From Bradyrhizobium arachidis (GTDB taxonomy: Bacteria; Pseudomonadota; Alphaproteobacteria; Rhizobiales; Xanthobacteraceae), in assembly GCF_015291705.1 (NCBI RefSeq), contig NZ_CP030050.1, positions 3,224,001 through 3,288,000 on the forward strand: a DNA stretch of 64,000 nucleotides, given 5' to 3'. Under the pieces are notes generated by a model that was not told the origin of the DNA, searched no databases, and worked only from the letters and a program-made list of their open reading frames with translations. How positions within the stretch are numbered: position 1 is the first letter of the stretch; every line of letters starts with the position of its first letter. Shown one piece after another: positions 25,367-34,041 of this stretch. The position numbers were made by a program, and so were the translations under genes.

Positions 25367-26272
25367 CTATCCTTCCGAAGGATCGAGCACTTCGCCGATC
25401 TTGTGAACGGCGACATTGATCGACATGCCGAGATAGTCGCCGGGATCGCCGAACCACGAGCCGGCCAGCGGCACGGCTTGCCCCGGATGCCGCGCAATCG
25501 CGACCGGGATGAGATCGAAGCCGGCGCTCAGGCTGTTGGTTGGATCGTAGTCCATCCAGCCGGCGCCAGGCAGAAACACCTGCACCCATGCGTGGGTCGC
25601 GCCGGCGCCGGTCATGCCCACGGCGCCGCCGTCGAGCGCGGCGTCGTAGAGATAGCCGCTGACGAAACGCGCAGCGAAGCCGAGCCTGCGCAACGTCTCG
25701 ATCATCAGCCAGGCAAAATCCCGGCAGGTCCCTGATCTCGTGCGCAGCGTCTCGCCAGGGGACTGGGTGCCTTCCGTCTCTCGCCCGCGATAGCTGAACT
25801 CGCTGCGAAACATCCCAAGCATTCGTCGCAGCACGTCGGCGGTCCGGTCCTGATCGCCGGCAACGAAGCTCTTGGTCCACGCCGCATGGCTGCCGTCGGG
25901 ATCGTCGGCGTGCGGACGCAGATAGCCTGCAAGGTCGGTCCACTCGTCCGGCGTATACTGCACCGGGACTTCCTCGGCACGGGACTCCAGCGGGAACGAT
26001 TCCAGTCCCTTGATGCCGAAATAGAGGCCGCGAACCTTGAAGGTGAATGTCAGTTCGCTGCCGGGCTCGCTGAAGTCCATCACCGTGACGGCATTGGAGC
26101 GGGAATCGGTGACCCAATGGACCTTCGACGGCACGCTGGTCGAAGCGGACCAGCGAAGCAGCCGGGTCGAGGCGCCGCGCCGCGGCAGGAACATGGCCCG
26201 GTGCGTGCCGAACGTCACCGGCTTGGCATAGCGGTAGGTCGTGGTGTGCGTGATCTCGCCGATGATCGCCAT
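25367..26272 (-). CDS. Transglutaminase-like cysteine peptidase-fold protein
   Basis: A 301-residue protein with an N-terminal bacterial transglutaminase-associated beta domain (ITHTTTYRYAKPV) and a core transglutaminase domain. The triad is visible: Cys183 in RSGTCRDFAWLM, His226 in GATHAWVQVF and Asp242 in DYDPTN. No signal peptide is seen. Such proteins are thought to act as proteases or amidases rather than cross-linkers. The start at 26272 gives the family beginning MAIIGEITHTTTYRY. The gene diverges from glsB-like 26465 across an FNR/FixK-type box, and is followed by the broken channel gene. Confidence 0.88.
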   Translation of the reverse strand: MAIIGEITHTTTYRYAKPVTFGTHRAMFLPRRGASTRLLRWSASTSVPSKVHWVTDSRSNAVTVMDFSEPGSELTFTFKVRGLYFGIKGLESFPLESRAEEVPVQYTPDEWTDLAGYLRPHADDPDGSHAAWTKSFVAGDQDRTADVLRRMLGMFRSEFSYRGRETEGTQSPGETLRTRSGTCRDFAWLMIETLRRLGFAARFVSGYLYDAALDGGAVGMTGAGATHAWVQVFLPGAGWMDYDPTNSLSAGFDLIPVAIARHPGQAVPLAGSWFGDPGDYLGMSINVAVHKIGEVLDPSEG

Positions 26273-26363
26273 GCACCGATCCGCTTCGCGCTGCGGCGCG
26301 CGTTGAGCGCCTGTCCACACGGGAAGAGCGGATTTGAGCTTTCGGTCTGGCGACGTCTGCCCA

Positions 26364-26377
26364 TTGATCTAGATCAA
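26364..26377. promoter_or_regulatory. Perfect FNR/FixK-type box
   Basis: TTGATCTAGATCAA is a perfect match to TTGAT-N4-ATCAA. It lies about 90 bp from each of two divergent starts (26272 and 26465). If centred at -41.5 it would place start sites near 26412 on the plus strand and 26329 on the minus strand, giving leaders of 50-60 nt. In Bradyrhizobium such boxes are bound by FixK2 under low oxygen. Confidence 0.65.
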
Positions 26378-26464
26378 CGTCGCCTGGGATCCTCTGGCTT
26401 CACCTCGAACGATCACACTTTCCTTCAGACCTTGCTACGCGAATTGACCGATTGGAGCGATCGA

Positions 26465-26728
26465 ATGGGTATCATTTGGACGATCATCATCGGATTCATC
26501 GTTGGACTCGTCGCGAAGTTCATCATGCCGGGCGACAAGTCCGAGCCCAAGGGGTTCATCTTGACGACGGTTCTGGGAATCATCGGCGCGTTCGTTGCGA
26601 CCTGGCTCGGCCAGGCCGTGGGATGGTATCGGTTCGGGGAGGGGGCCGGCTTCATCGGCAGCGTGGTCGGTGCGATCATCCTCCTGTTTCTGTATGGCCT
26701 CGTCATGGGTCGTCAGGGGCGCGCCTGA
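26465..26728 (+). CDS. GlsB/YeaQ/YmgE-family stress-response membrane protein
   Basis: An 87-residue membrane protein with three hydrophobic segments. It begins MGIIWTIIIGFIVGLVAK and contains PGDKSEPKGFILTTVLGIIGAFVATWLG and the glycine-rich GAGFIGSVVGAIILLFLYG, all typical of the transglycosylase-associated (Tag) family. These small inner-membrane proteins are linked with general stress in many bacteria; their activity is unknown. The start has GGAG eight bases upstream. The FNR/FixK-type box upstream suggests low-oxygen induction. Confidence 0.9.
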   Translation: MGIIWTIIIGFIVGLVAKFIMPGDKSEPKGFILTTVLGIIGAFVATWLGQAVGWYRFGEGAGFIGSVVGAIILLFLYGLVMGRQGRA

Positions 26729-26737
26729 TCGGTCCAC

Positions 26738-27163
26738 ATGATCGGCGGCATGAAAATCAATCTGCCAGCTGTCGCGATGCTCGCGACGCTCGTGCCAGGA
26801 CCGGCACAAGCCGCAGCGCTCAGCGACGCCGAGGCGACGTTCCTCGACCAGCTCGTCACCGCATCGGTGGTGCTGGAGCAGCGATGCGACGGTTACGAGG
26901 TCGATGGTCGCGGCGGCGTTCAACTCGGCGCCCGGCTGCTCGGCAGCCCCGAGGCCGCGATGGCGATGATCGATGCCTACGCCGCGGCCATCAAGGCCCG
27001 CGACGGCGAGAGCTACGATCCCGGCAAATTCCGCCCCGAAGTGTCCGACGCGGCCGGCAAAACGTTCCGGCGCGTCCGCGCGGACTTGATCAAAGACCCA
27101 AAACGGGCCTGCGCCGCCTATGGCGATGCCGGTGTGGATCGAGGCCTGCTGAGGCGGTATTGA
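26738..27163 (+). CDS. Small secreted protein of unknown function
   Basis: A 141-residue protein (or 137 from the ATG at 26750) with a signal peptide ending near GPAQAAA. The mature part is mainly helical, with two cysteines (QRCDGYEVD and KRACAAYGD) that may form a disulfide. It lies 9 bp after the GlsB-like gene on the same strand and is probably co-transcribed. No family is recognised. Confidence 0.65.
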   Translation: MIGGMKINLPAVAMLATLVPGPAQAAALSDAEATFLDQLVTASVVLEQRCDGYEVDGRGGVQLGARLLGSPEAAMAMIDAYAAAIKARDGESYDPGKFRPEVSDAAGKTFRRVRADLIKDPKRACAAYGDAGVDRGLLRRY

Positions 27164-27262
27164 ACGTGCGTGTGAGGTAGCGCCGATCCGCGCCATCTGC
27201 GAACCTTGAGTGGCGGGACGGGTAGGGTTGCATCACATCCAGCCAGCGCTTGGGAGGCGTTG

Positions 27263-27721
27263 ATGGCCATCCTGTATTTCGACGAAGCTGAGGTCGGCAG
27301 ATTGCGGACGGCGGGCCCGTATCAGGTATCGAAGGACGAGATCATTGAATTTGCCAAGAAGTTCGACCCGCAGCCCTTTCATGTAGATGAGGAAGCTGCC
27401 GCTCGCTCGGTCTTTGCGGGGCTGACGGCATCAAGTGCTTACACCTTCGCAATCCTCATTTCATTGTTAAGCAAGACACAGCCGTTCTCGCTTCGTGTCC
27501 TGGCCGGGCTCGGTTTTGATGAACTCAGGTTGCCCACGCCGGTGCGCCCGGGAGACGAGCTTGGTCTTGATGTGACGATTCTGGAGAAGCGCGAAACCAA
27601 GTCGCATTCCGACAGGGGTATCGTCCGCAACCAGATCCATCTCCGTAATCAAAAGCGTGAAATCGTGCTGCAATGTATCGGCACAGTCCTCGTCGCGCGC
27701 CGGCCGGTCGCTAGCTCCTGA
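27263..27721 (+). CDS. MaoC-like hotdog dehydratase
   Basis: A 152-residue single hotdog domain. The hydratase motif region FAKKFDPQPFHVDEEAA carries the Asp/His pair used by MaoC (R)-hydratases. FAGLTASSAYTFAILISLLS and LRLPTPVRPGDELGLDVTI are family-typical. It probably hydrates an enoyl-CoA or acts on a related thioester. The start at 27263 has GGGAGG upstream. It converges on the GntR gene at its 3' end. The lack of fatty-acid genes next to it leaves the pathway open. Confidence 0.87.
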   Translation: MAILYFDEAEVGRLRTAGPYQVSKDEIIEFAKKFDPQPFHVDEEAAARSVFAGLTASSAYTFAILISLLSKTQPFSLRVLAGLGFDELRLPTPVRPGDELGLDVTILEKRETKSHSDRGIVRNQIHLRNQKREIVLQCIGTVLVARRPVASS

Positions 27722-27738
27722 GACGTCGAAGCGAAACT

Positions 27739-28425
27739 CTACCGCCGCGCCTCCTCCCTCGCAATCCGCGCCAGATAGTCCGCCTTGCTGAACTGCATGT
27801 GATCCACGCACAGCTGCGCCAGCGCCCAGCTGTCGCGGCCCTTGAGCAGCTCGATCATCAGCTCATGCTGACGGCGCGATTGCGCGAGGCCCTCGCGGTC
27901 GGCGAGGTTCTTCGCGCGCATCGGCAGCGTCAGGTTCATGTAGTCCTGCAGCGAGCGCACCAGATAGGGATTGCCGCAGGCCGAGAACAGCGCGACGTGG
28001 AACGCGTCGTTGGCTTCGTGGATGCCGCGCATGTCGCGTATGTCTGCCTTCGCGCAATACTGCTTCTGCAAGGCGGTCAGCTCGTCGATCAGGGCTTGCG
28101 GCGCGGGCAGGGGGATCATCAGCGCGGCCTGCCGCGTCAGCATCTCCCGGACCTCGTAGATCTGCCGGACCTCCTCGGCCGAATAGAACCGCACGGTGGC
28201 GCCGACATTCTTCTCGCGGCGGACGATGCCGCGGCGCTCGGCATCGACCAGCGCCTGGCGCACGAAATGGCGCGAGGTGCCGTAGCGCGACATCAGCGCG
28301 TCTTCGGTCAGGCGCGCGCCCGGCGGCAGACGGCCGAAGATGATGTCCTCCTCGAGCCGCGCGACGACGTCATCCGGATCGTCGCGCCGGACCGGCATGC
28401 TGTCTGCGGTGCGAATGTCGGACAT
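27739..28425 (-). CDS. GntR-family regulator (FCD/FadR subfamily)
   Basis: A 228-residue repressor-type protein. The N-terminal winged helix includes FGRLPPGARLTEDALMSRYG and TSRHFVRQALVDAERRG. The C-terminal all-helical FCD domain carries HEANDAFHVALFSACGN and RRQHELMIELLKGRD with metal/effector histidines. It diverges from the sugar-acid dehydratase gene with a 12-bp inverted repeat between them, so it probably controls the dehydratase-TRAP operon in response to the sugar acid or its breakdown product. Confidence 0.92.
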   Translation of the reverse strand: MSDIRTADSMPVRRDDPDDVVARLEEDIIFGRLPPGARLTEDALMSRYGTSRHFVRQALVDAERRGIVRREKNVGATVRFYSAEEVRQIYEVREMLTRQAALMIPLPAPQALIDELTALQKQYCAKADIRDMRGIHEANDAFHVALFSACGNPYLVRSLQDYMNLTLPMRAKNLADREGLAQSRRQHELMIELLKGRDSWALAQLCVDHMQFSKADYLARIAREEARR

Positions 28426-28478
28426 GCCCTCAGCCTCCGGCCGCTCGCCGGTCCGCCCTGTGGAGCAGGGAAGGAACA

Positions 28479-28555
28479 GATTGTCAATAATTCGCGCCCC
28501 AGGTGGCGCTCAAGGCCAGAAGGCGCGACAATATGGACCAATCTTATTGACAATC
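28479..28555. promoter_or_regulatory. Paired operator half-sites in the GntR/dehydratase gap
   Basis: GATTGTCAATAA (28479-28490) recurs as the exact inverse TTATTGACAATC (28544-28555). Each copy contains a TTGACA -35-like hexamer pointing outward toward its gene. A bound GntR dimer at either copy would block both divergent promoters, possibly with looping. Confidence 0.5.
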
Positions 28556-28596
28556 GAGGGGCAGGCTGTACCACAATGGCAACGTAGGGAGTTGAC

Positions 28597-30312
28597 ATGA
28601 TGACGAGTGGTCTGCGCAAGGGTCTGACGAGCTATGGCGATGCCGGCTTCTCGCTGTTCCTGCGCAAGGCTTTCATCAAGGCCATGGGCTATTCCGACGA
28701 TGCGCTGGAGCGCCCGATCGTCGGCATCACCAACACCTATAGCGACTACAATCCCTGCCACGGCAACGTCCCGCAGATCATCGAGGCCGCCAAGCGCGGC
28801 GTGATGCTGTCGGGCGCGATGCCGTTCGTGTTTCCGACCATCTCGATCGCCGAGAGCTTTGCGCATCCGACCTCGATGTATCTGCGCAACCTGATGGCGA
28901 TGGACACCGAGGAGATGATCCGGGCCCAGCCGATGGATTCGGTGATCGTGATCGGCGGCTGCGACAAGACTCTTCCTGCACAGGTGATGGCCGCGATCAG
29001 CGCCGATTTGCCGACCGTGGTCATTCCGGTCGGGCCCATGGTGGTCGGCCATCACAAGGGCGAGGTGCTTGGCGCCTGCACCGACTGCCGCCGGCTCTGG
29101 GCGAAATATCGCGCCGGCGACATGGACGATGCCGAGATCGAGGCGGTCAACGGACGCCTCGCGCCATCGGTCGGCACCTGCATGGTGATGGGCACGGCCT
29201 CGACCATGGCCTGCATGATCGAAGCCATGGGCCTGTCGCTGCCGATGAGCGCGACGATCCCCGCGCCGCATGCCGAGCGCTTCCGCCTCGCCGAAGCCAG
29301 CGGCAAGGTCGCCGCCGAGATGGCCAAGACCAAGGGGCCGAAGCCGAGCGAGCTGCTGACGCCGGCCTCCTTCAAGAACGCACAGGTCGTGCTCCAGGCG
29401 ATTGGCGGCTCGACCAACGGCCTGATCCATCTGACCGCGATGGCGCATCGCTCGCCGCATCGGCTCGATCTCGAAGTGTTCGACCAGATCGGCCGCGAGG
29501 TGCCGGTGCTGGTCGATCTCAAGCCGTCCGGCGAGCACTACATGGAGCATTTCCACCACGCCGGCGGCGTGCCGAAGCTGCTGGCGCAGCTCGGCGATCT
29601 CGTCGATCTCGACGCCAAGACCATCAGCGGCCAGACGCTGCGCGATGTCGTCGCCAATGCCGAGGACGTGCCCGGCCAGGACGCGATCCGCTCGCGCGAC
29701 AATCCGATCAAGAAGGAGGGCGGCCTCGCCATCCTGCACGGCAATCTCGCGCCGCGCGGCGCGGTCATCAAGCAATCGGCTGCGAGCCCGAAGCTGTTGC
29801 AGCATACCGGGCGCGCGGTGGTGTTCGAATCTGTCGAGGACATGACCCTGCGGGTCGACGATCCCGATCTCGACGTGAACTCCGACGACGTGCTGGTGCT
29901 GCGCAATGCCGGCCCGAAGGGCGCGCCGGGCATGCCGGAGGCGGGCTACTTGCCGATCCCGAAAAAGCTCGCGCGCGGCGGCACCAAGGACATGGTGCGT
30001 ATTTCCGACGCGCGCATGAGCGGCACCGCGTTCGGCACCATCGTGCTCCACATCACGCCGGAATCAGCCGTCGGCGGACCGCTGGCGCTGGTGCAGAACG
30101 GCGACATGATCAGCCTCGACGTGGCCAGGCGCAGCATCGAGCTGCTGGTCGATGCCGCCGAGCTGGAGCGGCGGCGCGCGGCGTTGAAGCCGGCGGCTGC
30201 GCCGGACGAGCCCAAGCGAGGTTACGCCTGGCTATTCGACAAGACCATCTTGCAGGCCGACGAGGGCTGCGACTTCGACTTCATGCAGAGGACTGGACCA
30301 AAGACGGATTGA
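28597..30312 (+). CDS. IlvD/Edd-family sugar-acid dehydratase
   Basis: A 571-residue Fe-S dehydratase. The cluster cysteines are Cys54 (YSDYNPCHGN), Cys122 (GGCDKTLPAQ) and Cys195 (SVGTCMVMGTASTM). The C-terminal domain contains ISDARMSGTAFGTIVLH with the serine used for proton transfer. The length and the SGLRKGLTSYGD-type start match the sugar-acid branch (arabonate, xylonate, gluconate or similar) rather than dihydroxy-acid dehydratase, and the TRAP importer behind it supports that. It produces a 2-keto-3-deoxy acid in the cytoplasm. The substrate is not determined. Confidence 0.88.
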   Translation: MMTSGLRKGLTSYGDAGFSLFLRKAFIKAMGYSDDALERPIVGITNTYSDYNPCHGNVPQIIEAAKRGVMLSGAMPFVFPTISIAESFAHPTSMYLRNLMAMDTEEMIRAQPMDSVIVIGGCDKTLPAQVMAAISADLPTVVIPVGPMVVGHHKGEVLGACTDCRRLWAKYRAGDMDDAEIEAVNGRLAPSVGTCMVMGTASTMACMIEAMGLSLPMSATIPAPHAERFRLAEASGKVAAEMAKTKGPKPSELLTPASFKNAQVVLQAIGGSTNGLIHLTAMAHRSPHRLDLEVFDQIGREVPVLVDLKPSGEHYMEHFHHAGGVPKLLAQLGDLVDLDAKTISGQTLRDVVANAEDVPGQDAIRSRDNPIKKEGGLAILHGNLAPRGAVIKQSAASPKLLQHTGRAVVFESVEDMTLRVDDPDLDVNSDDVLVLRNAGPKGAPGMPEAGYLPIPKKLARGGTKDMVRISDARMSGTAFGTIVLHITPESAVGGPLALVQNGDMISLDVARRSIELLVDAAELERRRAALKPAAAPDEPKRGYAWLFDKTILQADEGCDFDFMQRTGPKTD

Positions 30313-30368
30313 CACTTGAACGGACGCTCAGACCGCACAAGCGGCGGGCGATAAAACAGGGGGAAACG

Positions 30369-31364
30369 ATGATTGCACGATCCATGCGTGGGCTCGCGGC
30401 CGTCGCCGCCATGCTTTTCGTCACGGGGGCCGGGGCGCAGGAGGTGAAGCATTATCGCTTCGCCTACGACCAGCCACGCAACACCGGCTATTCGATCGCG
30501 GGCGACCTGTTTGCCGACAAGCTCAAGGAATTGAGCAAGGGCACCATGATCATCGACCAGTATCCCGGCGCGCAGCTCGGGCAGGAGCCGCAGGTGCTCC
30601 AGCTGGTGAAGGCCGGCGACGTCGAATTCGCCATCATCTCCTCCGCCAACACCGCGACGATCTCGCCGCAGGCCGGCGTGATGTCGCTGCACTTCCTGTT
30701 CCGCGACGAGAACCACGTCATCAAGGGCCTCGCCGATCCCCGCGTCTTCGAAGCGCTCAAGACCATGATCGACGAGACCACGCAGGGGCTGCACGTGATC
30801 GCGACGGGGTCGCAGGGCGTGCGCCACATGTATTCGAAGCGCGAGATCCACAATGTGGCTGATATCAAGGGGCTGAAGGTCCGCGTGCAGGCGACCGCGA
30901 CCGAGGACACCATGTTCCCGGCCTATGGCGCCCAAACCGTGCACATGCCGTTTGGCAGCGTCTACACCAGCTTGCAGACCGGCGTCGTCGACGTCGCCGA
31001 GAACAGCATCAACGTCTACCTCGTCAACAAGCATTACGAGGTCGCGCCCGTCCTCAACATCACCGAGCACGAAGCCAACAACGCGCTGGTGTTCATCTCC
31101 GACAAGCTCTGGCAGAGCCTCACGCCCGAGCAGAAGGGATGGGTGCAGACCGCGGCCAACGAGATCAGCTCCAAGGAGCCGGCCAAGGCGTTCGAGCTCG
31201 AACGCACCGCGGCCGAGAAGCTGAAGAAGATGGGCGTCAAGGTTGTCGATAACGTCGACAAGAAGAGCTTCACGGCGATCGCCGATCCCTACCTCGACAA
31301 GCTCGCCAAGGAGCTCGGCCCGCACGCCGAGAAGATCAAGAATTTGATCCGGTCGATCAACTGA
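30369..31364 (+). CDS. TRAP transporter solute-binding subunit (DctP type)
   Basis: A 331-residue periplasmic receptor. The signal peptide MIARSMRGLAAVAAMLFVTG ends near GAGAQ. The mature protein shows the DctP blocks GDLFADKLKELSKGTMIIDQ and IKGLKVRVQATATEDTMF with the conserved Arg that binds the ligand carboxylate, then PFGSVYTSLQTGVVDVAENS. The start at 30369 has GGGGGAAA upstream. It lies 57 bp after the dehydratase and before DctQ and DctM, so the imported ligand is probably the acid that the dehydratase consumes. Confidence 0.92.
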   Translation: MIARSMRGLAAVAAMLFVTGAGAQEVKHYRFAYDQPRNTGYSIAGDLFADKLKELSKGTMIIDQYPGAQLGQEPQVLQLVKAGDVEFAIISSANTATISPQAGVMSLHFLFRDENHVIKGLADPRVFEALKTMIDETTQGLHVIATGSQGVRHMYSKREIHNVADIKGLKVRVQATATEDTMFPAYGAQTVHMPFGSVYTSLQTGVVDVAENSINVYLVNKHYEVAPVLNITEHEANNALVFISDKLWQSLTPEQKGWVQTAANEISSKEPAKAFELERTAAEKLKKMGVKVVDNVDKKSFTAIADPYLDKLAKELGPHAEKIKNLIRSIN

Positions 31365-31375
31365 GACGGTGCGCT

Positions 31376-31492
31376 CCCTCTCCCGCTTGCGGGAGAGGGT
31401 TGGGGAGAGGGTGTCTCCACGGAGGGATTCCCAATGAGGAGAGAGCCCTCACCCGGCGCTCCGCGCCGACCTCTCCCGCAAGCGGGAGAGGT
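31376..31492. repeat. Composite palindromic repeat (family A) inside the TRAP operon
   Basis: CCCTCTCCCGCTTGCGGGAGAGGG at the left and ACCTCTCCCGCAAGCGGGAGAGGT at the right are each perfect palindromes. They enclose GGAGAGGGTG and GCCCTCACCC inverted segments. The element separates dctP from dctQ and could uncouple binding-protein and membrane-subunit expression. Confidence 0.85.
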
Positions 31493-31560
31493 TCAACCAA
31501 CCAGCAGCCGTTGTTCAGCTTGACATCATCCCGCTTTAGGCGGCGACGACGGGGACATAC

Positions 31561-32139
31561 ATGGCCATCGCCGACAAACTGCTCGTTCGCCGTCAACGCC
31601 ACCTGAAATGGCGCGCGCTCGACTGGCTCGAGCTCACCCTGATGATCGTCTGCGGCCTGCTCTGTTTCGGCTTCTCGCTGTCGGTCACCGCCGACATCGT
31701 CACCCGCACCATCGGCCATCCCTGGCTGTGGCTGCAGGAGGTGACGTCGACACTGTTCATCTACGCGATCTTCATCGGCACCGCGGCGGCGACAAGGCGC
31801 AACGACCACCTCTATCTCACCGCGATCTCCGAGGCGATGCACGGCACGTCGCGGCTCATCGTCGAGGTCCTCATCCGTCTCGTCGTGCTCGGCGTCGCCT
31901 TCTGCCTGATCTGGTACGGCTATCAGAATTATCTGCGCGGCTTCGGCAGCTTCCGCTTGCCGTCGGGTACGCCGATCGCTTCGCTCTACGCGATCATCCC
32001 GCTGTCGGGCGTGCTGATCGGCCTGTTCACCATCGAGCAGCTCGTCAACGGCCTGCGCAACGGCTTTGACCGCCCCGAGCCGCCCGAGGAGGATGGGGCG
32101 CCCGTCGTCACCGACGCGCAGATGAGGGCGCAGCCGTGA
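31561..32139 (+). CDS. TRAP transporter small membrane subunit (DctQ type)
   Basis: A 192-residue inner-membrane protein with four hydrophobic segments, starting near LELTLMIVCGLLCFGFSLSV. The DctQ signature WLQEVTSTLFIYAIFIGTAAA followed by RRNDHLYL is present. It pairs with DctM to form the transport channel. The C-terminal tail is acidic and proline-rich. It overlaps dctM by 4 bp (GTGA). Confidence 0.92.
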   Translation: MAIADKLLVRRQRHLKWRALDWLELTLMIVCGLLCFGFSLSVTADIVTRTIGHPWLWLQEVTSTLFIYAIFIGTAAATRRNDHLYLTAISEAMHGTSRLIVEVLIRLVVLGVAFCLIWYGYQNYLRGFGSFRLPSGTPIASLYAIIPLSGVLIGLFTIEQLVNGLRNGFDRPEPPEEDGAPVVTDAQMRAQP

Positions 32140-33476
32140 GCGCACCTGTTGTCCTCGCCTTGATGTCGATCTGCTTCCTGTCGTTCGGCTATCTCGGCGT
32201 GCCCGTACCGTTCTCTCTGATGGCCGGCGTGTTCATTGGCGCGATCCTGTCGGACGTCTCGCTCGCCGCGATCATCCAGAAGATCTTTGACGGCGTCGAT
32301 TCCGAGGCGCTGCTGGCGATCCCGTTCTTCCTTCTGGTCGGTGAGCTCATGAGCTCGGCCAATGTGGTGGTGCGAATAGCCAATCTCTCGGTGTCGCTGG
32401 TCGGGCACATCAGGGGCGGGCTGTCGCAGGTCGTGGTCGTCTTCAGCATGTTCTTCTCGGAAATGTCCGGCTCGACCACGGCCGACGTCGCGGTAATGAG
32501 CCGCGCGCTGGGCGGCCCGATGAAGCGCGAGGGCTATGAGCCCGCCTTCATCGCCGCCATCATCGCCTCCGCCTCGACCATCGCCGCGCTGGTGCCGCCG
32601 AGCATTACGGCCGTGGTTTACGGCGCGGTCGGCAACGTCTCCATTGCCGGCCTGTTCATGGCCGGCGTCGTGCCCGGCCTGATGATCGGCTTCGGGTTGA
32701 TGATCTACTGCTATTTCTTCGGCCCGTCGGGCCTGCGCAAACCGCGCGCGCCGCTGCGCCAGGTGGTGTTCGCGGCGGGAGATGCCGCGCTGCCGCTGAT
32801 GATTCCGGTGATCCTGCTGGGCGGCATCCTCACCGGCTGGTTCACGCCGACGGAAGCCGGCGTCGTCGCCGTGGTCTGGATCATCCTGGTCGTGATCCCC
32901 GCGCTCAACCGTGGCCACATCAGGAAGATCCCGTACGATTTCTGCCTCGCCGGCCTGATCTTCTCGCTGCCGCTGATCACCATCGGCGCCGCCAACGCCT
33001 TCGGCTGGATGCTCGCCTATTTGCGCGGCGCGACCTATATCGCCGAGTGGATCACCTCCATCGCCGGCAACGATCCGCATCTGATCATGCTCTTGATGGT
33101 GCTGCTGTTCACGGTGGTTGGCGATTTCATCGAGCCGGTGCCGACCATCATCATCTTCATGCCGCTGGTCAACGCGCTTACCGAGGCGGGCGAGATCAAC
33201 GGCGTCCACATGGGCGTGGTGCTGATCGCGACGCTCGCCTTCGGCCTGATCACGCCGCCTTACGGGCTCGTGCTGCTGATGGCCTCGAAATTCGTCGGCA
33301 TCAGCTTTGCGAAAGCGCTGCGCGCGGCACTGCCGATCTACCTCGTGTTCTTCGCCACCATCGCGTTCGCGATCTACTTCCCGAGCGTCGTGCTGTGGCT
33401 GCCGCGCCACGTGCTCCCCGAGTCGGTCGGCTGCTTCAAGTCGCCGGCGGGGACGGGCTATATCTGTCCGCAATAG
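32136..33476 (+). CDS. TRAP transporter large membrane subunit (DctM type)
   Basis: A 446-residue polytopic permease with 11-12 hydrophobic segments. Family motifs include SSANVVVRIANLSVSLVGHI, FSEMSGSTTADVAVMSRALG and GLITPPYGLVLLMASKFVGI. It couples Na+ entry to solute import. The GTG start overlaps the dctQ stop. The last 14 codons overlap the convergent phosphatase gene by 41 bp. The C-terminal tail is longer than usual. Confidence 0.93.
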   Translation: MSAPVVLALMSICFLSFGYLGVPVPFSLMAGVFIGAILSDVSLAAIIQKIFDGVDSEALLAIPFFLLVGELMSSANVVVRIANLSVSLVGHIRGGLSQVVVVFSMFFSEMSGSTTADVAVMSRALGGPMKREGYEPAFIAAIIASASTIAALVPPSITAVVYGAVGNVSIAGLFMAGVVPGLMIGFGLMIYCYFFGPSGLRKPRAPLRQVVFAAGDAALPLMIPVILLGGILTGWFTPTEAGVVAVVWIILVVIPALNRGHIRKIPYDFCLAGLIFSLPLITIGAANAFGWMLAYLRGATYIAEWITSIAGNDPHLIMLLMVLLFTVVGDFIEPVPTIIIFMPLVNALTEAGEINGVHMGVVLIATLAFGLITPPYGLVLLMASKFVGISFAKALRAALPIYLVFFATIAFAIYFPSVVLWLPRHVLPESVGCFKSPAGTGYICPQ

Positions 33477-34041
33477 CGACTTGCTCGATGCGCCATTGCT
33501 CGTTTTCGCGCACGTAGCGGAACGGCGTGCCGTGGCTGTTCTTGAAATAGCTGCCGCACAACGCGTTCGCCATTCCTTGCATCACCGCGTCGTGGCAGAC
33601 GAACAGGACTTTGTCGCCGGGATGACGATCGAGCCACGCGGAGACACAGGCCAGCGAGCGTCCGGCCATGGAATCCCAGCTCTCGCCGTCGGCCGGCAGG
33701 ATCGAGACGAGGCCCGTCGCCGAGGTGACGCCGTGCTTGATCATGAGGTCGCGGACGGGCAGGCCCTCGAAGCTGCCGAAATCGAACTCGATGATGCCTT
33801 CGTCGATCGCGAGCGGAGCCGAGATCGCGTTCGCGATGATCTCGGCCGTCCGCGCCGCGCGCACCAGGGGGCTTGCAACGATGCGGTTGATGCCGATATC
33901 GCGCAACATGTGCGCGGCCTCGTGCGCCTGCCGCAGGCCGTCCTCGTTCAGCGGATTGTCGGTGCGACCCTGGAATAGTCCTTTCCGATTCCAGTCGGTC
34001 GCGCCGTGACGAAGGCCGTAGAAACTGCGCGCGGGTTTCAC
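33436..34041 (-). CDS. Histidine phosphatase superfamily protein
   Basis: A 201-residue phosphatase of the phosphoglycerate-mutase-like class. The catalytic LRHGATDWN is at residues 10-18, with ASPLVRAARTAEII supplying the second Arg and VLFVCHDAVMQG the second His. It removes phosphate from an unknown small molecule. The start overlaps the stop of the crotonase gene by 4 bp (ATGA), so both are read from one transcript. Its end overlaps dctM on the other strand. Confidence 0.9.
   Translation of the reverse strand: MKPARSFYGLRHGATDWNRKGLFQGRTDNPLNEDGLRQAHEAAHMLRDIGINRIVASPLVRAARTAEIIANAISAPLAIDEGIIEFDFGSFEGLPVRDLMIKHGVTSATGLVSILPADGESWDSMAGRSLACVSAWLDRHPGDKVLFVCHDAVMQGMANALCGSYFKNSHGTPFRYVRENEQWRIEQVAIADRYSPSPPAT

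Noticed and set aside
31986..33473. Antisense frame of about 495 codons over dctQM
   Set aside because: Shadow of the TRAP genes; composition dominated by Asp/His/Arg with no domain.
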